A stretch of DNA of 64,000 nucleotides from NCBI GenBank assembly GCA_016712525.1, contig JADJQX010000001.1, positions 1,612,001 through 1,676,000 of the forward strand. The letters run 5' to 3'. Origin of the DNA: Myxococcales bacterium (GTDB lineage: Bacteria; Myxococcota_A; Polyangia; Polyangiales; Polyangiaceae). The notes beneath the pieces were generated by a model. That model had not been told where the DNA came from and did no database searches. It saw only the letters and a program-made list of their open reading frames with translations. Both the position numbers and the translations under genes were made by a program. Numbering within the stretch: the first letter of the stretch is position 1; every line of letters begins with the position of its first letter. Shown here in pieces: positions 53,396 through 60,760 of this stretch.

Positions 53396-54486
53396 CAGAA
53401 GATCCGACCGACGTTGGCGCTAAGTGGTTGAAATTACATTGACGCCCAGCTCGGCGGCGGGCGAAGCAGAAGATCCGACCGACGTTGGCGCTAAGTGGTT
53501 GAAATTACATTGACGCCCAGCTCGGAGCGGCGGGCAGATCGCGGGCACGGGCAGATCCGACCGACGTTGGCGCTAAGTGGTTGAAATTCCATTGACGCCC
53601 AGCTCGGAGTGGCTGGAGCGGAAGATCCGACCGAGAGCGGAAGATCCGACCGACGTTGGCGCTAAGTGCCTGAAATTCCATTGACGCCCAGCTCGCGAAA
53701 GTGGCGCCACTTCCCCTCGGGAAAGAACCCATCCCGCACTGCGCTCCTCATCTTCGCAAACGCCTCACGGTACGCCCCCAAGAACGCGGCCCGCTCCTTC
53801 ATGGCCCGCACCGCCATCTCCACGTTCCCACCCGCCGCAAAGCTCGGATTCCGTGCCCCCTCCTTCTCGAACGACGGGCAACGGGCAGATCCGACCGACG
53901 TTGGCGCTAAGTGGTTGAAATTCCATTGACGCCCAGCTCGGGAAAATCACATAGCGGCCGGCAACGGCCAGCTCGCGCGGGCAGATCCGACCGCTAAGTG
54001 GCACCAGCAGATCCGACCGGCGTTGGCGCTAAGTGCTTGGGAGGGCAGGGGAGGGCAGATCCGACCGACGTGGGCAACATGGGCATGGGCAGATCCGACC
54101 GACGTTGGCGCTACGACCGAGGAAGATCCGACCGACGTTGGCGCTAAGTTGTTGAAATTGCATTGACGCCCAGCTCGCGAAAGTCACATAGAAGGAAGAT
54201 CCGACCGACGCTGGCGCATTGACGCCCAGCTCGGGAAAGTCACATAGCGGCCGGCAACGGCCAGCTCGCGCGGGCAGATCCGACCGACGTTGGCGCTAAC
54301 TTAAGTGTTGGGAAGACCCGACCGACGTTGGCGCTAAGTGGTTGAAACTACGTTAACGCCGAGCTCGCGGAAGCGGTAGCATCCGACCGACGTTGGCGCG
54401 AAGTGGCACCAGCACCAGCAGATCCGACCGACGTTGGCGCGAAGTGCTTGGGGCAGCAGGGGCGGAAGATCCGACCGACGTTGGCG
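53396..54486 (+). repeat. REP-like repeat array downstream of the RAYT gene (about 17 copies)
   Basis: About 17 complete or partial copies of gatccgaccgacgttggcgc are found from 53401 to 54468, often followed by taagtggttgaaatt and cattgacgcccagctcg. The spacing is irregular (35-80 bp) and interspersed bases are short variable strings (for example gggcagggg, accagc), so this is not CRISPR. The taagtg...cccagctcg part is the same sequence as the 3' end of the neighbouring transposase gene. The array reads in one direction, opposite in orientation to the transposase. It probably arose by repeated copying of a REP plus gene-end unit. Confidence 0.85.
53643..53876 (-). pseudogene. Partial duplicate of the RAYT gene 3' end
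   Basis: Bases 53643-53876 match 54470-54702 almost perfectly, covering the last ~72 codons of the transposase gene (through SFEKEGARNPSF and FGAYREAF-type residues) plus the terminal REP. The copy starts in a REP and ends inside the gene at ctcgaacgacg, so it contains no start or catalytic part. Two or three single-base differences show some divergence. It records an early copying event in building the array. Confidence 0.9.
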
Positions 54487-55404
54487 CTAAGTGCCTGAAA
54501 TTACATTGACGCCCAGCTCGCGAAAGAGGCGCCACGTCCCCTCAGGAAAGAACACATCCCGCACTGCGCTCCTCATCTTCGCAAACGCCTCACGGTACGC
54601 CCCCAAGAACGCGGCCCGCTCCTTCATGGCCCGCACCGCCATCTCCACGTTCCCACCCGCCGCAAAGCTCGGATTCCGTGCCCCCTCCTTCTCGAACGAC
54701 GACGCGCGAGTCGTATGTGGCACAGCGAAAATCCACTCGAGCGAGCGCACGAACTTCCCTGCCTTGCGGGCCACGATGCGCGCCTTCTCTACCGCAGCGT
54801 TGACCGCGGACACGATGCGCTCCCGCGCCCCCTCGTGCCCCGAGCTCGCCTCGAGCGCGCGCGGCACCGTGATCGAAATCTCGGCCGCCGCCGGCCAGCG
54901 CGTGTTTTCCGCGTCGAAGTACATCTCGGGACGCGCGACACGAATCGTACGCGTGCCAATGTCCGTCGCCGCGAGCGTGACACCGGGCCAATCCTCGGGG
55001 CTCGCCACGAGCCCCGCCTCGACCGCATTCGCGAGCGTGTACCCGATCTTCTGTAGCACGGCGTCCTCACCATAGAGCGCAACGACGCTCGCGCCCTCAC
55101 GCGAGAAGACCTCTTCGGGCCACCCGCGAAGCACCTTGATGGCGTTCGCGAGCAGGCGATTTCGCTGCGACAGAAAGTCGGGGAGCCTTCCTCGCGTGTC
55201 CGTGAGCACCTCGTGGAGGTGGTTCGAGAGCATCTGCACCGCGTGAATCTCTATGCCAAATTCCGCCGCGAGCACGGCCGTGGTGTACCAATAGAACGCA
55301 AGCAGGATCCGCCGCTTGTCCGGGTTCAGGAGGAAGTAACGGCGCGTGGTCCTGCGCGTGATGAGGTAGGTGGTGCCCGGAACGATGCGACGAGGGTTGG
55401 ACAT
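54487..55404 (-). CDS. REP-associated tyrosine transposase (RAYT, Y1/HUH family)
   Basis: 305 residues from the ATG at 55404. The HUH motif lies in HAVQMLSNHLHEVLTD, and the catalytic Tyr is likely in KIGYTLANAVEAGLV, followed by EDWPGV, a pattern of IS200/RAYT enzymes. The protein is longer than the usual 150-200 residues, with an extra C-terminal region of charged helices. RAYTs act on single-stranded REP hairpins; the surrounding REP-like arrays fit that. The stop codon and last ten codons (ELGVNVISGT) are part of the repeat unit itself. Whether it is active cannot be told. Confidence 0.85.
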   Translation of the reverse strand: MSNPRRIVPGTTYLITRRTTRRYFLLNPDKRRILLAFYWYTTAVLAAEFGIEIHAVQMLSNHLHEVLTDTRGRLPDFLSQRNRLLANAIKVLRGWPEEVFSREGASVVALYGEDAVLQKIGYTLANAVEAGLVASPEDWPGVTLAATDIGTRTIRVARPEMYFDAENTRWPAAAEISITVPRALEASSGHEGARERIVSAVNAAVEKARIVARKAGKFVRSLEWIFAVPHTTRASSFEKEGARNPSFAAGGNVEMAVRAMKERAAFLGAYREAFAKMRSAVRDVFFPEGTWRLFRELGVNVISGT

Positions 55405-55539
55405 GCCCTGGCTTAATTCACGATCTGGGCCAACACGAAGTAGCTGAATTTACAGGGGATCGTGTGCGGCCACAGTGGCCCGGCCAGGTCCAAGGGGTGG
55501 CCCGGCCAGGCCCGCGAGAGCTTCGCGGACTCGGGCCAT

Positions 55540-56300
55540 CGTTGGTCGGTCTTGCGTCGGTCGCGACCTGCTCGGCCGGACCAAGCCGGCCCGGCTCGTC
55601 CGCCACGTGCCTTCGTGGACTTGGCGCCAGCGTCGGTCGGGTCTGCTCGCCACGTCGCCAGTGCTTTCGCGGACTTGGCGCCAACGTCGGTCGGATCTGC
55701 TTCCCCGCTGCTTGCGTCGGTCGGATCTGCTTCTCCGCTGCTTGCGTCGGTCGGACCAGCTGGCCGGCTTGGCCACCACGTGGTTTCGCGGACTTGGCGC
55801 GAACGTCGGTCGGATTTGCTCCGGTCGGATTTGCTTCCTTCTGCCTCGCCACGTGGTTTTCGCGGACTTGGCGCGAACGTCGGTCGGATCTGCTTTGGTT
55901 TCGCGGACTTGGCGCGAACGTCGGTCGGATCTGCTCCGGCGCGGACTTGGCGCGAACGTCGGTCGGATCTGCTTTGGTTTCGCGGACTTGGCGCGAACGT
56001 CGGTCGGATCTGCTCCGGCGACCGTTGTTGTGGCGCGAACGTCGGTCGGATCTGCTCCTGCTGGACCTGCTCCTCCGCCACGTCGGTCGGATCTGCTCCT
56101 CCGCGACGTACTTTCGCGGACTTGGCGCCAACGTCGGTCGGATCTGCTGTCGCCGGCTCGCCACGTGGTTTCGCGGACTTGGCGCGAACGTCGGTCGGAT
56201 CTGCTCCGGGATCTGCTCCGTCACGTCGGTCGGATCTCCCGCCTCCGCGACGTACTTTCGCGGACATGGCGCGAACGTCGGTCGGATCTGCTGCGCCGTG
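55540..56300 (-). repeat. REP-like repeat array upstream of the RAYT gene (about 16 copies)
   Basis: About 16 copies of acgtcggtcggatctgct, usually preceded by cgcggacttggcgcga, occur between 55550 and 56300. On the reverse strand the core is agcagatccgaccgacgt, the same as in the downstream array, but the following bases read tcgcgccaagtccgcg instead of tggcgctaagtggttg. The two arrays therefore represent two subfamilies in inverted orientation either side of the gene. The repeats cause artefactual open frames on both strands. Spacers of 10-45 bp are irregular. Confidence 0.85.
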
Positions 56301-56387
56301 CGCATGGTCATCGACGCCAAGGGAACGTACCCCGGTCGCGACCTCCTCTTGTTCAGGGTCACTGTCGGCGGTTCGTGAGGGTGAACG

Positions 56388-57107
56388 TCACCCCCGCAGC
56401 TTCGCCATGTAGGTGACACTGCGCGCGATGTTCCGAGCCTTCGACTTGTAGTTGAATGCCCACTTCGACTCACCGTGCTCGCGGTCGCCGAAGTGCACGT
56501 CGAACGTGCGAACCATGAAGCCGTTCTTCTTCGCCACGTAGAAGAAGTAGAGGTCGAGCGAGAGGTCCGTAGGCGGGTTCTCGCAGAGCTCGAAGAGGCG
56601 CCGGTGGAAGCACTTGGGCTGGCCGTTGATGTCTTCCAGGCTCTCGTGGAGCAGCGCGAACGCGACGACCTGCATGCCCATCGTGAAGAGCGTGTCGCGG
56701 AGCGGGCGCGCGCGTCGGCGGCCCTTCACGAGCGTGCGCTCGGGGCTCGCTGCGGCCTCGAGCATGTCGAACGCGCGGAAGACGTCCTTCGGTGGCGTCT
56801 GGCCGTCGGCGTGGGTCCACGCGAGCAGCTCTCCGCGCGCGGCCCTGAGACCGGTGACGATGCCGTGCCCATAGCCCACGTTCGGCGAGGGCACCGTGAC
56901 GACCTTCACGAAGTCTCGCCCCGGTTTCGCGAGCTCGGCCTCGAAGACCTGGGCGCTCTCGTCGGTGCTGCCGTTGTTCACGAGCAGAAGCTCCCAATCG
57001 AGCTTCGTGCGATCGTCGGGGACGAGCGCCTCGAAGCGCGCGATGAGGTTCGGGAGGTTCTTCGCCTCGTTGTAACAGGGGACGACGATCGACTTTCGCA
57101 GGCTCAT
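56388..57107 (-). CDS. Family 2 glycosyltransferase
   Basis: 239 residues from the ATG at 57107, which overlaps the preceding GtrA stop (ATGA). The GT-A fold shows SIVVPCYNEAKNLPNLI, VNNGSTDES and a DxD-like HADGQT. No C-terminal TM segment of the DPMS type is evident. Such enzymes transfer sugars to polyprenyl phosphate or glycan acceptors. Together with GtrA it forms a typical pair for adding sugars to surface polymers via undecaprenyl phosphate. Last gene of the coupled seven-gene operon. Confidence 0.88.
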   Translation of the reverse strand: MSLRKSIVVPCYNEAKNLPNLIARFEALVPDDRTKLDWELLLVNNGSTDESAQVFEAELAKPGRDFVKVVTVPSPNVGYGHGIVTGLRAARGELLAWTHADGQTPPKDVFRAFDMLEAAASPERTLVKGRRRARPLRDTLFTMGMQVVAFALLHESLEDINGQPKCFHRRLFELCENPPTDLSLDLYFFYVAKKNGFMVRTFDVHFGDREHGESKWAFNYKSKARNIARSVTYMAKLRG

Positions 57108-57544
57108 ACCGAGGGCTCCTCCGCCGCCGAGGTCTTCTTCTTGGCCTCGGCGAACACGATGAACTTCATACCCAAAAAGTTCGACACGGTGGACGCTCCC
57201 GTCGCGAAGAGCCACGCCACGGGCTTCGGCAAGCCTATCCAGAGGCCGGCCGCGTTCACGGCCATGTTGAGGAGCAGCGTCGTCAGGTAAAGCGCGACGA
57301 ACGCGCCCGCCTGATGCGTGACCTTGCCCTTCTCTTTGGCGCGGAACACGAATACCCGATTCAGCACGAACGAAAGCACCGCGCCCGCCGCGAACGAGAT
57401 GCCCTTGGCCACCGAAGGCGGCAAGAACCGCACGAGCACCATGTACGTGAGAAAGTCCGTGCCGACGGCCGAGAGGCCCACGACGAGGAACCTCCCGAGC
57501 TCCGCCGTCTGGGCCTTCGCGCGATCGGGCCGAGCCTCGGTCAC
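57104..57544 (-). CDS. GtrA-family membrane protein
   Basis: About 146 residues from a GTG at 57544, whose GTGA overlaps the stop of the nucleotidyltransferase gene. Four TM helices with the GtrA pattern: LGRFLVVGLSAVGTDFLTYM, ISFAAGAVLSFVLNRVFVF, and a GMKFIVF end. GtrA proteins are thought to flip polyprenyl-phosphate sugars across the membrane. Its position next to a GT2 gene supports use of the GT2 product. Confidence 0.85.
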   Translation of the reverse strand: MTEARPDRAKAQTAELGRFLVVGLSAVGTDFLTYMVLVRFLPPSVAKGISFAAGAVLSFVLNRVFVFRAKEKGKVTHQAGAFVALYLTTLLLNMAVNAAGLWIGLPKPVAWLFATGASTVSNFLGMKFIVFAEAKKKTSAAEEPSV

Positions 57545-59109
57545 AGGGGCGCTCCGCCGCGGTGGACGTCGTTCCAATAGTGGAACGTGTCGAGCTCCTC
57601 GGGGGTGCCCCAGGGGATGTACTTGTCGACCGTGAGGGCGCGCACCTTCGCGCCGCGCTCGACCATCCGGCGCGCGATGGTGTCGATGTAGTACTCGTTC
57701 TTCACGGTGTCGCCCGCGGCCACCATGGCCTCGTACTCGCGCACGAAGAGGGCCTTCGAGGCGAACCAGAAGGTGCCGAGCACGACCTCTTGCTCACGCG
57801 GGTCGAGCCCCTCGATCTGCTTCTTCACGGCCACGCCCGTGGCTCGACCGCCCTCGACGCGCACCCAGCCGTACATCTGCGGGCGCCAGAGCGCGGGCAA
57901 GTGGCCTTTGGCCGTGAACACCACGAGGTCGGCGTCCTTGTCGCGCTCGGCGGCGAGCAGCGCGTCCACGTCGAACACCGAGCCCGTGTCGCACGGCGCG
58001 AAGAGGATGGGCGCGTCGTCCGGAATCCCTTCGAGGCCGCGTAGGGCCGTCGTGGCCTGTCCGTTCGTCAACGAGGGAATGGCAAGTACGCGCGCCGACC
58101 GCGCCTCGGCGATGGCCCGGAGGCGCGGATCGTTCGCGTGCTCCTCGAGGGCCACGAGCGTCGTCGTGGGGGACCGGGGCAGCATGCGGAGCACCTCGTC
58201 CACCATGGGGCGCCCCGCGACGGGCACGAACGGCTTCGGCTCGGTGTACCCGCGGTCGCGGAAGCGCTGGCCGAGGCCCGCCATCGGCACCACCGTGTGC
58301 GCCGCGATCGTGGTCTCGGCGACGCGCGCGAGGAAAACAGGCATCCCACGGAGCGCGCGGCTCCAGCCCTCCCAGTCGCGCAGATCGTCGGGTGTGCCCC
58401 ACTGGTAAAAGTGCTTGAGCGGGAAAACGCCGACCTTGAGCCCCCGCGCCACCACGCGCTGGATCGCCATCGACACGTAATACTCGCCCTGCACACGCTC
58501 TCCCGAGGCGAGCATCTCCTTGGCGATGTCGAGCAGCATGTCGCCGCGGCGGAAGTAGTAGAGCCCCGACGAGGCATACTCCGAGAATTTGTCGGGCGTG
58601 AAGTGGTGCTTCTCGCGGATCTCGAGCACCGTCTCTTGGTCGTCGGCGACGCGCATGTACGCGTAGAGCGTCGGCCCGAGCGAGTGCGGGTGAAAGCCAC
58701 GGTAGGCCGACATCGCGCCGTCCCAGGCGTGTTTGGCGAGCCACGCGCGGAACTTGGGATACGACCAGTCGACGCCGAAATCGCAGTAGTTGAGGAGCAC
58801 GTCCTCGTCGGGTCGAATGTGGTCTTTGGCGGCGAGCAGGGTCTGCATCGGCCCGTCTTTGTGGGGCTCGCAGACGACGATCTCCGCGTCGGGCACGAGC
58901 CGCTTCGTCACGGCGACGAGGTCGGTCTCTTCGGCGTGCGTGCGGTTCACCACGAAGACGTACCTGTCCCCGGGCTGCCGCGGCTGGAACGCCTCGAGCA
59001 CACGCTCGATCATGGGCACTCCATCGACGGGGATGAGGGGCTTCGGCTCTGTGTAACCTGCACGCTTGTAGCGGTCGCCGAAGCCGGCCATCGGGACGAG
59101 GATCAACAT
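57541..59109 (-). CDS. Double nucleotidyltransferase (two NTP-transferase domains in tandem)
   Basis: 522 residues consisting of two homologous halves: residues 1-265 with VPMAGFGDRYKRAGYTEPKP and residues about 270-522 with VPMAGLGQRFRDRGYTEPKP. Each half has the GxG-x-R-x-KP loop, a central metal-binding Asp region (NYCDFGV and APCDTGS) and a similar end (FYQWGTPDDL and YIPWGTPEEL). Each half should activate a sugar or polyol phosphate with an NTP. An internal duplication is the simplest origin, and the halves may use different substrates. The stop codon overlaps the GtrA start, and the start overlaps the aldolase stop by seven bases. Confidence 0.85.
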   Translation of the reverse strand: MLILVPMAGFGDRYKRAGYTEPKPLIPVDGVPMIERVLEAFQPRQPGDRYVFVVNRTHAEETDLVAVTKRLVPDAEIVVCEPHKDGPMQTLLAAKDHIRPDEDVLLNYCDFGVDWSYPKFRAWLAKHAWDGAMSAYRGFHPHSLGPTLYAYMRVADDQETVLEIREKHHFTPDKFSEYASSGLYYFRRGDMLLDIAKEMLASGERVQGEYYVSMAIQRVVARGLKVGVFPLKHFYQWGTPDDLRDWEGWSRALRGMPVFLARVAETTIAAHTVVPMAGLGQRFRDRGYTEPKPFVPVAGRPMVDEVLRMLPRSPTTTLVALEEHANDPRLRAIAEARSARVLAIPSLTNGQATTALRGLEGIPDDAPILFAPCDTGSVFDVDALLAAERDKDADLVVFTAKGHLPALWRPQMYGWVRVEGGRATGVAVKKQIEGLDPREQEVVLGTFWFASKALFVREYEAMVAAGDTVKNEYYIDTIARRMVERGAKVRALTVDKYIPWGTPEELDTFHYWNDVHRGGAPL

Positions 59110-60071
59110 GGGGAGTCACTCCGGGTGAGCGAGAGTCGGTATTGCTCGGAAGGCATGCCCACGATCTTCGCGGGCTCGTCGTCGGGGAGGTAGCGCCCGT
59201 CGCCGCGGGCGAGGAGCGCGTCCTCCACGTAGTCGTGGGCGAGGAGCACCTCTCGGGCCTGCGCGAGCTCGTCCTCGTTCCGCGCGACGTGCATGCGCGC
59301 GCCGTCGTCCGCGACGAGCACCACGGGGCGCCCGAAGGCCGTGAGGGCCGCGCGGGCGTGCGAGAGGCGCGCCTCGGCGGTCTCGAGGCTCGGCACGCGG
59401 GAGACGCTCGCGAACACCGCCGCGTCGGGGAAGAGGAAACGACCGATATGCCCTTTGCGGGCGGGCAGTGTCGTGAGCACGAGGCCGTCGCCGCGGAGGA
59501 CCTCGTACGGCGCCGAGACGCGCGGCGCGAAGGCCTCGAGGCCGGAAAACTCGGCGCGGAAGGCCGCGTCGATCTCCCGCGTCCGCGCGATGGCGCCCTC
59601 GGTCGTCTCTCCGTAGACGACGAGCCCATGCGAAGCGAGCAACACGGTGCCCTCGCGCGCGCCCCCGAGCGCCTGCGCGACGCGCACCCCGAGGCCGCGG
59701 CCCGGCCGCTCGTACGGCACTTCGACCACGCCCGCGGGTCTCTTCGCGCCCGAGCACGCGACCAGCATCGCGCCCACGGTGTGCGTGTGAATGACCACCT
59801 TCGCGCCGATGGCGTGGAAGTACGTCTCGAGTGAAGGGCGCGGCGTCCGGGCGAAGGTGCGGGCCTCGGCCTCCTTGTCGCCTTCGAGGGCGGCGCGCGC
59901 GTCGGCGAGGGGCACGGTGGCGATCGACCCTGGTTTGCCCATGTCGCGGAGGCGCTTGCCGCTCGCCTTCACGTGGAGCACGTCTCCCTCTTTGACCGAG
60001 ACGTTTCCACCCGGCCCCTGCACCCACTCGGGACCTCCGAGCTCTTGGCCGATGCGTGTCAGCGCGTCCAT
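59103..60071 (-). CDS. Class II aldolase/adducin-family protein
   Basis: 322 residues from the ATG at 60071, which overlaps the preceding HAD stop. Zinc-binding His in VVIHTHTVGAM and a later LASHGLVVYGETT, with PGGNVSVKEGDVLHVKASG as in fuculose-phosphate aldolases. About 110 extra C-terminal residues follow the aldolase core. Known relatives cleave or form sugar phosphates (L-fuculose-1-P, rhamnulose-1-P, methylthioribulose-1-P dehydratase). Here it probably makes or cuts the phosphate that the nucleotidyltransferase activates; substrate unknown. Confidence 0.85.
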   Translation of the reverse strand: MDALTRIGQELGGPEWVQGPGGNVSVKEGDVLHVKASGKRLRDMGKPGSIATVPLADARAALEGDKEAEARTFARTPRPSLETYFHAIGAKVVIHTHTVGAMLVACSGAKRPAGVVEVPYERPGRGLGVRVAQALGGAREGTVLLASHGLVVYGETTEGAIARTREIDAAFRAEFSGLEAFAPRVSAPYEVLRGDGLVLTTLPARKGHIGRFLFPDAAVFASVSRVPSLETAEARLSHARAALTAFGRPVVLVADDGARMHVARNEDELAQAREVLLAHDYVEDALLARGDGRYLPDDEPAKIVGMPSEQYRLSLTRSDSPC

Positions 60072-60760
60072 GCGTTCCTCCTCACGATCTCGTCGAAGAT
60101 CTCCTCGAGCGTCAGGCCTTCGCCGACGGCGAGCGTCCGCGCGCGAAAATAGGGAATCCCGAGCGCCTCGGCGCCCGCGCCGTCTTTCTCGACGTTGTCC
60201 CCGACGACGGCGCACGCCTCGAGCGGCACCCCGAGGCGCGCCGCCCCGAGCGCGAACGCGGCCCTCGCGGGTTTGTCGGCGCCGACCTCTTCGCTCGCGA
60301 CGAGCGCGTCGATGCGGCAAAAGAGATCGAGCCGCGTGAGCTTCTGGAGCTGGATGTCGAGCGTGAGGTCGGTCACGATCGCGACCTTCACGCCGAGCGC
60401 GCGGACCTCGTCGAGCAGGGCGTGGGCGAAGGGCCGAAGCTCCATCGTGGCGAGGTAGGCGGACCAATAGGCCTCTTCGAGCTCCCGCGCGTGCGCGAGG
60501 GGCGAGGCATCGCGGGCGCCCGTGGCCTCGAAGAGCCCGTGGAGGAGCTCGGTCACGTAGAGGAGGCGCCCGTGACCGCTCGGTGTATCGCAGCGATCTT
60601 TCACCGATTTTCGCGCCGCGGAGAAGCGGGCCTCGAAGGTCTCCCGAGGTGTGCCGAAGAGCGCGTGGGTGCGCGCAAAGAGGGCCTCGCGGGCCGCGCG
60701 TTCGCACGGGGCGTACTCGTAGAGGGTGTCGTCGAGGTCGAGGAGGAGCCCGCGGATCAC
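60059..60760 (-). CDS. HAD-superfamily hydrolase
   Basis: 233 residues from a GTG at 60760 that overlaps the upstream stop (GTGA). Motif I DLDDTLYEY (DxDxT), motif II VAIVTDLT, Lys in ADKPARAAF and motif IV VVGDNVEKD give a complete HAD phosphatase with a helical cap. It probably dephosphorylates or phosphomutates an operon intermediate. Confidence 0.85.
   Translation of the reverse strand: MIRGLLLDLDDTLYEYAPCERAAREALFARTHALFGTPRETFEARFSAARKSVKDRCDTPSGHGRLLYVTELLHGLFEATGARDASPLAHARELEEAYWSAYLATMELRPFAHALLDEVRALGVKVAIVTDLTLDIQLQKLTRLDLFCRIDALVASEEVGADKPARAAFALGAARLGVPLEACAVVGDNVEKDGAGAEALGIPYFRARTLAVGEGLTLEEIFDEIVRRNAWTR

Noticed and set aside
53396..56300. CRISPR array
   Set aside because: Units are only about 20 bp in the conserved core, spacing is irregular, the intervening bases are short and often repeated, and a RAYT transposase rather than Cas genes is adjacent.
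55413..56473. Long open frames on both strands encoding repeated IRPTFAPSPR- or FADLARTSVGS-like peptides
   Set aside because: They are translations of the REP repeat array in different frames, with no start context, and all frames are open because the repeats lack stop codons.
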